A DNA stretch of 64,000 nt from Rhodeus uyekii (lineage: Eukaryota > Chordata > Actinopteri > Cypriniformes > Acheilognathidae). The translations under genes and the position numbers were made by a program. The notes beneath the pieces were generated by a model. It did not search any database. It saw nothing but the letters and a program-made list of their open reading frames with translations, and was not told where the DNA came from. The stretch spans positions 434,001 to 498,000 of the forward strand of contig JAWRVZ010000014.1 in assembly GCA_037043235.1 (NCBI GenBank), in the 5' to 3' direction. Of the stretch, positions 42,087-52,993 are shown piece after piece; the stretch's first letter is position 1; the number at the start of each line of letters is the position of its first letter.

Positions 42087-43340
42087 TCATCTGTAAAAGT
42101 TAGCAAAACCTAGGAATCTCTGTAATTCCTTTATGGTGGTGGGTTGTGGCCAGTTCAAGACAGATTGTACCTTTTTTTCGTCCATAGCGATTCCCTCCGG
42201 ACTAATGATGTAACCAAGGAAGGATATTGACGACTGATGAAATTCACATTTCTCGGCTTTGGCGTAGAGTTGATGCTTGATGAGGCGCTGTAGAACTGTG
42301 CGTACCTGCTGGATGTGTTCTTCCATTGAATCTGAGTAAATTAGAATATCGTCAATGTATACGATTAGACCCTGGTTAAGCATGTCTCTGAATATATCAT
42401 TGATGAAGGATTGGAATACAGAGGGACTATTGGAGAGTCCGAAGGGCATCATAAGATATTCGTAGTGCCCATTGCTTGTGGAGAAGGCCGTTTTCCATTC
42501 GTCCCCTTCTCGAATACGGATCAGGTTGTAAGCTGAGCAAAGATCCAGCTTGGTGAAGACCTTGGCAGTTTTTAGCTGTTCTAATGCCGCAGGAACCAGA
42601 GGTAAGGAATACCTGAATTTTACTGTAATGTCACTGAGCCCACGATAGTCAATGCATGGGCGAAGCCCCCGTCCTTTTTTGCCCACAAAGAAGAAGCCTG
42701 CCGCTGCAGGAGAAGTAGATGGTCGAATAAACCCCTTATCCAGTTCCTCCTTGATGTATTTTTTCATGGCTTGATCCTCAGGTTCAGAGAGTGGGAAGAT
42801 GCGGCCTCTGGGAGGCGACGTGCCGGGCTGGAGGTCAATGGCGCAGTCGTTGGATCGGTGGGGTGGCAGTTGTGATGCTTTGATCTTGCTGAAGGCATCC
42901 TGGAGATCCAAGTATTCTGCAGGTACCCGGGTGGGGGCGTGGAGGGGTTGGGAATTACCGTAGATGGGAGGGGTGAGATGGGTGTTATTCAGACAGTTGG
43001 TTTGGCAGTTAGAACTCCATCGGATAATTTGTTTCTCCTGCCACGAAATTTGTGGGTTGTGATCTTGTAGCCATGGAAAGCCCAGAATGATTGGATTATT
43101 GGGAGAGTGAATAACAAAGAAATGGATGGTCTGTGTGTGTAGGATGCCTACTTGGAGTTCTAGGTCGGTGGTGGTGTGTCTAACATGACCAGTCCCTAGA
43201 GGACGCCCATCTAGCGCTGCCACTGCCAAGGGAGATTCGCACTGGATTAGTGGGATGCGGTGCTGTAGTGCTAATTCTTCATCAATGAAGTTTCCCGCAG
43301 CCCGAGAGTCTATTAGTGCCTTGGATCTAATAGTTCGTGC
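42087..43340 (-). pseudogene. Protease and reverse transcriptase of the chromovirus
   Basis: The protease core has its flap and hydrophobic end (NNPIILGFPWLQDHNPQISW), but the active site reads D-S-R at 43302-43310 instead of D-S-G. RT motifs are KGFIRPSTSPAAAGFFFV, CIDYRGLSDI, FTKLDLCSAYNLIRI, MMPFGLSNSPSVFQSF, the catalytic Y-I-D-D at 42348-42359, and FLGYIISPEG. The frame is open from 43229 to a TGA near 42084. The Gly-to-Arg change in the protease would abolish activity even though the RT looks intact. Confidence 0.85.
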
Positions 43341-43370
43341 TTGATACGTGAGAATAACTGGGAGATCGAA

Positions 43371-44301
43371 TCAATCATTATGGGAGGTAGCAGAAAGCAG
43401 TAAACTCACCCGGTGAGATCGCCGTGACGGCCGTGTGGGACATTCGCTTCTCAGGTGTCCAGCCAGACCACAATAGAGGCAAAGGTGATTTTTGAACCGA
43501 AGATCCATTTCGTCCGGAGATAGGTGAGTTTGATCCACTTGCATGGGTTCTCCATAGTTATTAAGTGGAGGACGTTGGGTGATGGGTGTGACTCGGTTGG
43601 ATCTCTGTGAGCGAATCAAACTGTCGATGCGGATAGCCAAATCAGTGAATTGGTCCAGAGTTTTATCCTCATCTCGGTAGGCCAGTTCAGACTGTAATTC
43701 CGTATTCAGACCTTGGTGGAACAGTACTTTTAATGTGTCCTCTACCCATGTAGTTTGTGCAGCGAGTGTGGAAAGTCAAGGCAAATTCAGCGGCGGTGTT
43801 ATTTCCTTGTCGAAACGCTAGCAGTTGTTCCCCAGCACTACTTCCTCCTTCAGGGTGCTCGAAAACAGTGCGTAGACGTTGAATAAAGTTGGTATAAGTA
43901 GTCCGCTCTAGCAGTTGATTGTCCCAGACCGCCGTTGCCCAATCTGAAGCCTTCCCAGTAAGCAACGTGCATATTTATGCAATCTTGCCTTGCTCAGATG
44001 AGTAAAGAGTAGGTTGTTGGGCCATAAAAAGAGAGCATTGCATGAGGAAGCCTTTACATTTGCTCGAAGTTCCATCAAACTTTTCCGGAAATGTTAGTTG
44101 GGGATTACTAGTAGATTGTTGGGCATTTCCTGGCATGGCAAACTGACTTGCGGAAATCTCTGGTGCTTTAGACTCTGATATGGGTTGATGGAGGCAACGC
44201 ACTGCCCTTATAAGTTCCTCTGTCATGGCAGTTAATCGCTCAATTTGTTGTTGCTGAATCAACCAGTTGATTAGCCTGGGCTGACAGTTCATTGGAGACA
44301 T
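43371..44301 (-). pseudogene. Gag of the chromovirus
   Basis: The start MSPMNCQPRLINWLIQQ at 44301 is followed by a glutamine-rich N-terminus and the capsid (LTFPEKFDGTSSKCKGFLMQ, GKASDWATAVW, NFIQRLRTVFEHPEGG, NTAAEFALTFHT). The zinc knuckle is CLYCGLAGHLRSEC near 43470, followed by a basic tail. Frames change near 43970 and 43660. The protein would form the particle and package RNA. Confidence 0.8.
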
Positions 44302-44658
44302 GTTGAAAAACCGCTGGATCTGTAGGTGGTGAAGTCTTCTGTAACGCGGACTCAGGCGGGTTAAGATCCATTTGCAGTTTATTTAAGTTAAGCAGTCTCA
44401 GGGTACAAAACAGGCTGAGGTCGAATCACCAGGCAGAACAGCAATGTTAAGGGCAAGGCAGACAGAATGGTCATAACAGGCAGTAGGTCAGGATAGGCAG
44501 CAAACAATCAGAGTCCAGAATACAGGTAAACCATAAACAATGGACAGGCAGCAAGGATCAAACACGGAGAACAAAGCGGAGTCAGAACACAGGCAGGAAT
44601 AACACAGGGGTAGATAATGCTCAGAAATGTAGCCCGGGAAAACGTCTCGGGTTGCGAA
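44302..44658 (-). other. Presumed leader/LTR region of the chromovirus
   Basis: Non-coding, A- and CAGG-rich sequence (repeated GGCAG, CAGGCAG) lies between the gag start and the next transposon. No LTR terminus could be fixed because the 3' LTR for comparison is missing. Confidence 0.35.
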
Positions 44659-45759
44659 TGTAACCCTGGTTCCCTGAGGGGAACGAGACGCTGCGTCAAA
44701 GCGCTAGGGGAAATAGCCTGACGTCAGTCAGGAGACAAGAAAAACAATAAACCAAATATACACTTAATGCAAAATAGTAATAAAACAAAGAAAACACAAT
44801 TTACCACATATACACTGGGTGCACCCTCTATATTGCTGATCTAATAATAATAAATCACAATATTCGGGTTGACTCAAGTACTTTTCACCATAAGTGGTAT
44901 CACATATGATGTTCACTGAAATCAATTTTGACTCTGTTCAACTGGAAAATCTCAGTTGGACATGCATGTATTAAAAAAAACTCACAAACCAGTCTTTAAG
45001 AATGTTTTTCTTACTTGAGACAAGATAAGAGATAAGATAAGAGATAAGAAAAAAAAGATAAGATAAGATTGAAAAAAGAATAGTGTCCTTTCCTCTCAGT
45101 TTTTTTATCCTTTCAGGTCCGAAGGGGGAAACTCACCATCAATTTAGGAAACTCTATTAATGTTCATACAAGAAAAAAAACCTGGCCTGATCACAGACCA
45201 GAGTACACATTCAATTTTTACATTCAGCGATGAAATGCATAACAAGTTAACTAAAATGCACACATGGGAGAACATCATTCAAGAAATTACATATTTAATT
45301 ACCTGTCCGTTCACGTCTATTTATTTTTTCCGCCGCCGCGCACAAAATGGCGTCTGCTATGAGCAGTGAGCTGAACTCACCATGCTGTCCGATACAACAA
45401 GTCAAAACACAATTTCTGCAGCCAATTCGGCGCTGCAGTCACATCACACTCAATCAAGGTACACTCGTTGCACTCCCATTCATTAACTCTTGTTCTAATT
45501 TAAACAGATTTAATTCTCTCGCGTCAGATTGGATTTCTCCGTCACTCTCTATCACTCTTCTCCTCTGCTTCGCGCTAAACTCAATCAAGGGGCGGAGCCA
45601 ACACCACAACGCTCTGATTGGTTGTGACATTTCTTCCATTAACTTAAATATAAATATATACACATACATTTTTGTATTTATCAGAATTATACATATATGA
45701 TTTTCCTTTGAGTAAACAAAAATAAATATTTGTAAAATAATTAATTAACCAGGGTTACA
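44659..45759. mobile_element. Inverted-repeat DNA element without coding capacity
   Basis: The ends are perfect inverted repeats, TGTAACCCTGGTT (44659-44671) and AACCAGGGTTACA (45747-45759), about 1.1 kb apart. The interior has AGATAAGATAAGAG-type runs near 45030-45065 and no conserved frame. A target duplication was not identified. A GAACGAGACGCTGCGTC stretch just inside the left end is one I associate with a common fish repeat. Confidence 0.5.
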
Positions 45760-46302
45760 ATATGCATTCTTTATTGTGGTGTAGCAGTGGTCAAGAATAT
45801 TACTGTCTTTGGTGGGACATGTAATGTGCTGTCTGTATTTTGGCAGTTCACGGGAGAGATTTGCTTTGTTAAAATACCCAAGAATGATTAAAAGAGAGTC
45901 TGGATACTTTTGTTCAGTATCAGCTATTTGTTCAGCCAGCTGTTGTAATGCCATGCTGACACACACGTCTGGAGGAATGTAAACATTCACGAGAATAAAT
46001 GAGGAAAACTCACGTGTTGAATAGAAAGGTTTACAGTTTATGAAGTGAGTCTCTAGGTTAGGAGAGCATATCTTCTTCAGCGTTGTTATATCTGAACACC
46101 AACTTTCGTTGATGTAGAAACGCAAACCTCCACCTCTCGTTTTCCCGGTTAGTTCCGTGATGCAATCTGCTCGGAACAGCTGGAAGCCCGGCAGATATAT
46201 TGCATTGTCCGGTGTGTTTACAGTTAGCCAGGTCTCAGTGAAGCACATTGCAGCAGAGTTCACCCTCACCCTTGTTAATCCGGGTGAGGAGAAGATGTTC
46301 AT
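45760..46302 (-). pseudogene. LINE endonuclease fragment (Rex1/CR1 type)
   Basis: The minus-strand frame reads CFTETWLTVNTPDNAIYLPG, TGKTRGGGLRFYINESWCSD, FILVNVYIPPD and ILGYFNKANL, then DHCYTTIKNAY: an APE domain with the GDFN motif changed to GYFN. It resembles the endonuclease at 35.9-36.4 kb but is clearly a different subfamily. The Asp-to-Tyr change would remove a catalytic residue. The fragment ends at the inverted-repeat element. Confidence 0.75.
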
Positions 46303-46369
46303 TCATTTTATTAGGAAGAGGGATGCGAAGTAGCACCAGACTAGCTGCCGGGCCAGGAGTCTCAACAGC

Positions 46370-46911
46370 CAGGATGAGACAGGAACCAACAAAAGACAAC
46401 ACTCAAGACAAGAGATAAACAAAACAATAGCAAATAAAACTGACAATTATGACTAAAGAAAAACCATGCAAGCTAACTAAGTGAGCGTAACTAGAAAAGA
46501 ACACAAAAACTAGAGTAGCGAAATAAAACTAGCAACAAGACAAGATAAACATTAATTCTAAGACTGTAGAAAAACAAAGGCTAGTTTTCAGCTAACAATA
46601 GTTTCATGCTAGTAACACAAGGAACTCACACAAAACGAACCAGCAAAGAAATTAGTGAAATAAGCGCAATATAAAGGGAGCAGAGCACAAGAGGGACAGG
46701 TGAACACACTCAGGCAAATAAGACTAGACTAGCCTAGACAAGGACTAAACAAGGGGGCGTGGTAACTAGAACTGAGGAGGTGGGACAAGAGGACCACATG
46801 GCAAACACGAACAACGACAGAGCCATGTGCTCAAGCACAAGACAAACAAGCACACATTAAACAAAGACAAAACAGACAAGACTATCAGGGCAGGATCCTG
46901 ACAGAAGAATC
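46370..46911 (-). repeat. LTR-like segment
   Basis: The right edge reads in reverse as TGTCAGGATCCTGCCCTGAT, a start common to fish gypsy LTRs. The rest is A-rich and non-coding. The opposite end is uncertain; an AATAAA in minus orientation lies near 46312. Confidence 0.3.
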
Positions 46912-46915
46912 GTTA

Positions 46916-47462
46916 CATTCATATAGCGCTTTTCCAGAGCTCAAAGCGCTTTACATAGTAGGGGGGAATCTCCTCAACCACCACCAATGTGCAGCATCCA
47001 CCTGGATGATGCAACGGCAGCCATATTGCGCCAGAACGCTCACCACACATCAGCTTAATGGTGGAGAGGAGACAGAGGAACGAAGTCAATTAGTATGGGG
47101 GGGATTAGGAGGCCGTGATGGACCAAGGACAGTGGGCAAATTTGGCCAGGATGCCAGGGTTAAACCCCTACTCTTGCGAAAGAAATCCTGGGATTTTTAA
47201 TGACCATAGAGAGTCAGGACCTCGGTTTAACGTCTCATCCAAAAGACGGTGCTTGTTGCAGTACAGTGTCCTCGTCACAATTCTGGGGCAATAGGACCCA
47301 CACAGACTGCAGGGTGAGCACCCCCTGCTGGCCTCCTAACACCTCTTCCAGTAGCAACCTAGTTGTTCCCAGGAGGTCTCCCATCCAGGTACTAAACAGG
47401 CTCAACCCTTCTTAGCTTCAGTGGGCAACCAGTCTTAGGCTACAGGATGATATGGCTGCTGA
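46916..47462 (-). mobile_element. 5S-rRNA-derived SINE, copy B
   Basis: On the minus strand the head (47462 to about 47345) follows 5S rRNA: AGCCATATCATCCTGTAGCC, GAAGCTAAGAAGGGTTGAGC and CTGTTTAGTACCTGGATGGG, which include the A and C boxes of the internal promoter. The body continues to a tail with AAAGCGCTTTGAGCTCTGG near 46945. Copy A at 20.8-21.3 kb shares the body. This is the longer of the two copies. Confidence 0.75.
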
Positions 47463-47579
47463 CATGATTAGTATTCCGGAGACCGGGATCGTGTGGGAGG
47501 AGTGTGTGAGTCTGGTGCGATGGGTGTTGCTTTATCCGGGACACCTACTGACAGAGTTGACCATTAATGTACTGTGTTT

Positions 47580-47990
47580 CATCATTGTTGAGGCCAGTTT
47601 TGATGTTGTGCATGACTAATCTCTCATTTCGCACTTCATTATGATTGGGGTCAGTGCTATGGGATGTAGTTGTTTAGACAAGACACAGGTGATTTCTTTG
47701 GGACTGGTATGATTGTTGTGGATTTGAAACATGTGGGGACGACTGCCTGGCTCAGCGACGTGTTGAAGATATCTGTCAGGACATCTGTTAGATGTGCAGC
47801 AAATTCTCTCAATACACAGCCAGGAATGTTGTCAGGACACAGCCAGGAATGTTGTCAGGACCCGCTGTCTTACGTGGGTTAATCCTAGATAGGGTCTTCC
47901 TTACGTCGGCTAGAGACAGACAGAGCACCTGGTCGTTGGAAGGTGTGGACAGTTTTTGTGCAGGTGTGTCATTCAGTATATGATTGTTTG
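47580..47990 (-). pseudogene. LINE RT fragment (Rex1/CR1 type)
   Basis: Minus-strand pieces match the region before the RT palm: SRINPRKTAGPDNIPGCVL near 47870, a HMFQIHNNHTSPK-like segment near 47715 and TPIIMKC near 47640. A 23-bp tandem duplication (CACAGCCAGGAATGTTGTC, starts 47815 and 47838) shifts the frame. Confidence 0.65.
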
Positions 47991-48404
47991 TCTCTTCCGT
48001 GTAAAGTATTTTGCTTTATTCTCGATTTCTGTAATACTTCAGTTTAAAGTGCCATTACCCTGTTAGCTGTTGTTGAATGCTTACTCCTGAAGTGTATCCT
48101 TATTCTGCTGTGAGTTGCACCAGTCTATATCTAAATCTTGCCATATTTATGTTACTTTGTGTAAAAAGGTGAATGTGTACTGTTTGAAGTTTTTGGTTAG
48201 TGTCATGAAAAACTATTAACCAGTAATGGGGCTTCATGGTATAAAATAGGAGTGTTTGGTTTACCTGGGATGTGTCATCATCCATTCCGTAAAGGGGCAT
48301 ACTACATACTTAAATTTGAGCAAACACAATATACACGTACACCAAGCACTTCTAAACAAGAGAAAGTACCGGGGAACAGAGCGAAGAGAGATACACAGCT
48401 TCTA
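47991..48404. other. Unassigned sequence
   Basis: No motif was recognised. It may be the left part of the hAT-type element whose end lies at 48738. Confidence 0.35.
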
Positions 48405-48564
48405 CCAAAGCTACAACGCCACTGCCGCTTGCAGCCGCTCAACTCCAAATGTCACCTAAAACCGCCCGGATATCACAATATTTTGCGCATTTGTGGTATC
48501 AGTGAGTCTTTAGGTGACGTCAGGAGCTGAACGGCTGCAAGCAGCAGTGCCGTTGTAGCTTTGT
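48405..48564. repeat. Long palindrome (hairpin) of about 160 bases
   Basis: Arms of 40 bases (36 matching) start AAAGCTACAACG and end CGTTGTAGCTTT. Inside are two further nested pairs, GTCACCTAAA/TTTAGGTGAC and GATATCACAA/TTGTGGTATC, around a loop of about 12 bases. Confidence 0.85.
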
Positions 48565-48659
48565 CGTCACCCTCTCTCAGCTCCCGGTTAAGCTCCTCTT
48601 TTCCCCATGGAAAGTCACACAAACACGAGAGAAATACACCACAGTAAATAAAAAGGAAA

Positions 48660-48738
48660 TAGTTTAATGTTCCTTGGCCCGGTACCATTTGATCCACGGA
48701 CCGGTACCGGTCCAGGGTCTGGGGGTTGGGGACCACTG
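48660..48738 (-). mobile_element. hAT-type transposon end
   Basis: Read on the minus strand from 48738: CAGTGGTCCCCAACCCCCAG, then GACCGGTACCGG, a terminus common to fish hAT/Charlie elements. A matching left end was not found, so the palindrome at 48405 may or may not belong to the same element. Confidence 0.5.
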
Positions 48739-49024
48739 CTTTAGAGGAAAAGGATCGTATATTCAGTAACCCAAGCTTTATAATTTTTTCATCAGTCTTA
48801 TATCCATTTTTAGTTGCTTGTACAATTACATTTTTACCCTTAAAAAGATTTGACATTTTTTTCATTTGCTAATTTGGAGAACAGACACACTCTCTATATG
48901 ATGATATCTCTGTGAAAGAATCTCTATGTGTTGGAATTTATCTGACTTCTATGACGTGCGACAGCTGGCAGATGGTCAGTGTAGACAGTTTGTCGGCTTC
49001 CTGACCTGGGCCCCAGTTAGTCAA

Positions 49025-49340
49025 GGTTCAACTCTAAAACTACGTGCCAAAATACTTGAGTGAAGAGTGGCACCATCCCAGGAGGGATGAATACCATATC
49101 TCTTCAACAGGTTCTGCCTGCCTCAAAAACTTTTACAATTGTCTATGAACCCTATGTTATTCTGCGGGGACCACTTAGACATCCGACAATTGAGTGTGGA
49201 TAATCTGCTAAGTATCTTATCACTCCTGCGAATAGGAAGAGGGCCAGAGTATATTACAGTACTTGACATAATATTTGCCAGTTCACACACCTCTTTAATA
49301 CAAATTTTAGTGATCTCCGACTGCTTTAGTGATCTCTTAG
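49025..49340 (-). pseudogene. L2 ORF1 esterase-domain C-terminal fragment
   Basis: The minus-strand reading EVCELANIMSSTVIYSGPLP matches EVCELASTMSDTVICSGPLY of the ORF1 at 37.9 kb. It continues RLSTLNCRMSKWSPQNNIGF and a RYGIHPSWDGATLHSS segment, which carries the catalytic Asp-x-x-His-type end (DGIHPS in relatives; the Asp is Tyr here). It probably belongs to the same L2 copy as the ORF1 part at 51.4-51.8 kb. Confidence 0.65.
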
Positions 49341-49341
49341 A

Positions 49342-49395
49342 GTACAGTGATCCCTTATTTATCGCGCTTAATGGGTGAAAATCCATGAAGTAGGA
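49342..49395 (+). mobile_element. Tigger-type terminal fragment
   Basis: CAGTGATCCCTTATTTATCG and AAAATCCATGAAGTAG are typical of a pogo/Tigger 5' end. It interrupts the L2 ORF1 fragment. Confidence 0.5.
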
Positions 49396-49844
49396 TTGGC
49401 CCCACTAGGAACATCTGTATATGTGTGCGTAGGTACTAGAATGTTTAAAATATGTATATTTATACTTTATACATATTTTTTTTAAAATCTATTTCATTGT
49501 AAATTAAATTATCTGTTTTACTGCTTTTTATATTGTATTGTTTTCTGTAATCTTTTTATTGTGTTTTTAGGTTGACAATTTTAAGATCTGTTCAGGGACA
49601 ACGGATGAAAAATAGTCTTTTGGCTAATTCTGGTGCATTTACAGCAATGTCAATTAATGTACACTGTCCCTGTCAAGTAAACAAAAAACAAAAAAAATCG
49701 TAATACTCTACACGTACTCTCTCTCTCATACAATACATATTATGGTGCTCTACACTCACCAATGACAGTAGTATTTTGAGACTTGACTCCAGTAATGACG
49801 ACGATGACAGACCTGTGCGGTTCGATGAATGTGATGATGTATGA
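49396..49844. other. AT-rich sequence including a LINE-like 3' end
   Basis: The part at 49556-49680 (GACAACGGATGAAAAATAGT, TTTTGGCTAATTCTGGTGCA, CACTGTCCCTGTCAA) looks like a LINE-type 3' tail common in fish DNA. The remainder is AT-rich with no recognised feature. Confidence 0.4.
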
Positions 49845-51407
49845 TGAATCAGAATCAGAATCAGAATCAGAAGGAGCTTTATTGCCAAGTGTGCTTGCGC
49901 ACACAAGGAATTTGTCTTGGTGTTGAAGCTTCCAGTGCACATATACAACACAACATGAGTAGCAAACAACAATACATACATCAACATACACAGTACATGT
50001 GGTCACATGTTGGGATTTTTTGTATGGAGTTGGGGAGGGGATAGATAAGGACAGAATGTCAGAAGTGAGTTAATTTTAGACAGAGTATTGCTGGGGGGGG
50101 GGGGTTAATTCAACTGTTCAAGAGGGAGATGGCCTGTGGAAAAAAAACTGTTCCTGTGCCTAGATGTTCTAGTGGCCAGCGATCGTAGTCGCCGTCCTGA
50201 CGGTAACAGTTCAAACAGGAAGTGTCCAGGGTGAGCAAAGTCTGTGATGATTTTACCTGCTCACTTTTTCACTCTGGAAGAGTACAGGTCCTGGAGGGCT
50301 GGCAGGGAAGCACCAATAATCCTCTCTGCAGTCCGGATTGTGCGATGTAGTCTCCCGATGTCAGATTTGGTAGCTGAACCAAACCAGACAGTGATGGAGG
50401 TGCACAAAACAGACTCAATGACGGCCGAGTACAACTGTATCAGCAGCTCCTGTGGGAGGTTGAGCTTCCTCAGCTGACGAAGGAAGTACAGTCTCTGCTG
50501 GGCCTTTTTTACAATGGAGTCAATGTGATTGTTCCACTTCAGGTCCTGAGAGATGGTGGTGCCCAGGAACCTGAATGACTCCACTGCTGCCACTGTGCTG
50601 TTCATGATGGTGAGTGGAGGTAGAGCAGGGCTGTTCCTCCTGAAGTCTACTATCATCTCCACCGTTTTGAGCGTGTTGAGCTCAAGGTTGTTATAACTGC
50701 ACCAGACAGCCAGTTGTTCAACCTCAAGTCTGTAAAGCAGACTCGTCACCGTTTCGGATGAGGCCGATGACGGTGGTGTCGTCTGCAAATTTCAGGAGCT
50801 TCACAGAAGGGTCTTTAGAAGTGCAGTCATTGGTGTACAGGGAGAAGAGCAGTGGGGAGAGAACACACCCCTGGGGGGCGCCAATGCTGGTAGTGAGAGT
50901 CCTGGATGTGAGTTTCCCCATTCTCACTCGCTGTTGCCGGTCTGTCAGGAAGCTGGTGATCCACTGACAGATTGAGGATGGCAAGGAGAGCTTGGTCAGT
51001 TTAACTGTAAGAAGATCAGGCATGATGGTGTTGAAGGCCGAACTGAAGTCCACAAATAGGATCCTTGCATAAGTCCCAGGTCTGTCGAGATGTTGCAGGA
51101 TATAATGCAGTCCCATGTTGACTGCATCATCCACAGACCTGTTTGCTCTGTAGGCAAATTGAAGAGGATCCAGCAAGGGACCAGTGATGTCCTTCAGATG
51201 GGCCAGAACCAGTCTTTCAAATGACTTCATGACCACAGATGTGAGAGCGACAGGTCTGTAGTCATTAAGTCCAGTGATTTTGGGTTTTTTGGGGACAGGA
51301 ATGATGGTGGAACGTTTGAAGCAACGGGGAACTTCACAATGCTCCAATGATCTATTGAAGATCTGCGTGAAGACTGGGGCCAGTTGGTCAGCGCAGGCTT
51401 TCAAACA
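49845..51407 (-). pseudogene. Rex1/CR1-type LINE reverse transcriptase with 3' tail
   Basis: Minus-strand motifs: CLKACADQLAPVFTQIFN, NDYRPVALTSVVMKSFERL, FAYRANRSVDDAV, ILFVDFSSAFNTI, GAPQGCVLSPLLFSLYTNDC and the catalytic F-A-D-D (near 50765). A frame change near 50740 leads to WCSYNNLELNTLKTVEMIVD and FRFLGTTISQDLKW. The end is ERIIGASLPALQDLYSSRVK. The 3' UTR ends in an ACAAAGCT-type tail with four TTCTGA repeats (49845-49872). The RT is joined in frame, upstream, to L2 ORF1 sequence. It is a 5'-truncated insertion of a different subfamily from the LINE at 34-36 kb. Confidence 0.85.
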
Positions 51408-52140
51408 AGCCTTGGCCAGCACTTTTAAATTTGCTTTGTCGTCAGGCGCTCCCAGCTTGCTCCCAGCAAACGTGACTATTGTGGCGGCAGTCTCTATTTT
51501 CATGTTACGTGTAATAGAATCGCCAATGACTAGGGCACTTTCAACAGGTTTATCAGTGAGTGCGTCACTGAGTGGGAAGAACCTGTTTGATGTTCTGATT
51601 GGAATGGAACAGTGGTGTTTTGACCCACGACTATGCTGTCTCACAGTCACCCAGTTGCCCTGCTGCAAGGGCTCTACAACCGGAACCGAACAATGTACAG
51701 TGTTTGCTAAGCTAGTCGCATCAAAAGCAGTATCTAAAGCCTTTGCATTCTTACTATCCTCGATTAAAGTTTGGATGCATGTCTCTAATTCTGAAATCTT
51801 TTCTGTCAGCCTGACTATGTCCCAGCATTAAGTACAAACGAAGCCCTCACTGTTGACAGAAGATGCTAAACTATACATGTAGTAGGCAGTGCAAGTGACA
51901 ATAAAAGGAGATGACATGACTCACTGCTTATGTTCATTGATCCGACGCACCACAGTTGTTGATGGGCTCGTAAAAAATCACAATTTATTTGAATAATCTA
52001 ATATTGTCTAAGTTGTATTTAGCAATGTAAACGTCGAGTGAAGATCTAAAACAAAAACAACTCTATTCGAGGCAAAAAACGCAATCCACTCGGACAGACG
52101 ATTAACAGCTGTAAAGCAGTCAAAACGGTCCGTCTGGAAA
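51408..52140 (-). pseudogene. L2 5' leader and ORF1 (zinc/coiled-coil and first esterase block)
   Basis: The leader (51965-52140) matches the leader at 24735-24900. ORF1 starts near 51840 and carries the coiled coil (RLTEKISELETCIQTLIED, near 51790), HSRGSKHHCSIPIRTSNRF and ALVIGDSITRN, the esterase serine block. After LKVLAKA at 51408 the reading passes directly into RT of another LINE. The second zinc cysteine pair is degraded. The rest of this ORF1 is probably the piece at 49.0-49.3 kb. Confidence 0.75.
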
Positions 52141-52993
52141 CAACATCGCTACACATTCTATAGCCACATGAGGCCGGCAATATCATGCAACCTAGGTCCT
52201 ACTGCATCAGCGTAAGTTCTGACATGGAGGTTTGTGCGACCCTCCAAGGATATTCCTTCCTCGGCCATTCTTGACCCACCACTAAACCAATCATGCTGTA
52301 TGATTTTGCAGTCAGAATAACGTTCCCCACAGCTTCTCTAAGCTCTTTCACATCTGAAGTGAAGTTGCTCATATCTGTGAATATAACGGAATGCTAGTGC
52401 TCGTGTTCTCTGGCAAATGCCAATTGAGCTGCACTGTGCTGAGCTGTGAGCAGTCCTACTTGAGGATGTGGAACCCTCATGCCTCTCTCATGAAGTGTAT
52501 TTCTGATGGTTTGGTCAGAAACATTCACACTAGTAGCCTAGTGAAGGGCTTTTGTTGGGCTCTGACAGTGCTTTTAATGTTCCACCTCACACAAAGGAGC
52601 AGATACCGTTCATGCTACTGGGTTGTCACCCTTATACGTCCTTCTACAGCCCCCTGTGAAGTGGCCTGTCTCCCGGTATCTTCTCCACACTCATGAAGCT
52701 GTCCTGACAAGGACCCTAACAAAGTACAAAACTAAAGACAAGGAAGAATAAGGAGAGAACAATTGTCTATGGCTACCACCTGCAAAATCATTCCCTATTT
52801 GGGGGTTGTCTTGCTATTGCCTCTGTTGCCAGTGCACCTGTTGTCACTTTCATCTGCACCAAAGCAGATTAAACTAATTCATAATCACTTATACTTCCTA
52901 ACTGGACATATTGATATATCTGAAGTTAATTTGAAGTAATTGACCTGGTGTTATACTGTTGGTGATTGAGTGTTCCCTTTTTTGAGCATTGTG
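52141..52993 (-). pseudogene. Tc1-like transposon remnant
   Basis: On the minus strand, pieces read VSDQTIRNTLHERGMRVP and LLTAQHSAAQLAFAREH, then GERYSDCKIIQHD and GISLEGRTNLHV, the order found in Tc1 transposases (HTH, linker, DDE core start). Frames change often and the second half of the core is absent. One terminus is recognisable at the right edge (GTGTTCCCTTTTTTGAGCAT, about 52970-52990). Confidence 0.7.

Larger units (their letters stand above)
40128..44658 (-). mobile_element. Ty3/gypsy chromovirus on the minus strand
   Basis: Gag (43371-44301), protease and RT (42087-43340), RNase H (41409-42086) and integrase with a C-terminal chromodomain (40128-41408) follow in ordinary gypsy order. 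The 3' end is cut at the L2 junction, so the 3' LTR is absent. The 5' side (44302-44658) contains no frame and may be leader plus LTR. Its proteins are close relatives of the plus-strand gypsy at 3.5-11 kb. Decay is light: mostly single nonsense codons and a few frameshifts. Confidence 0.85.
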
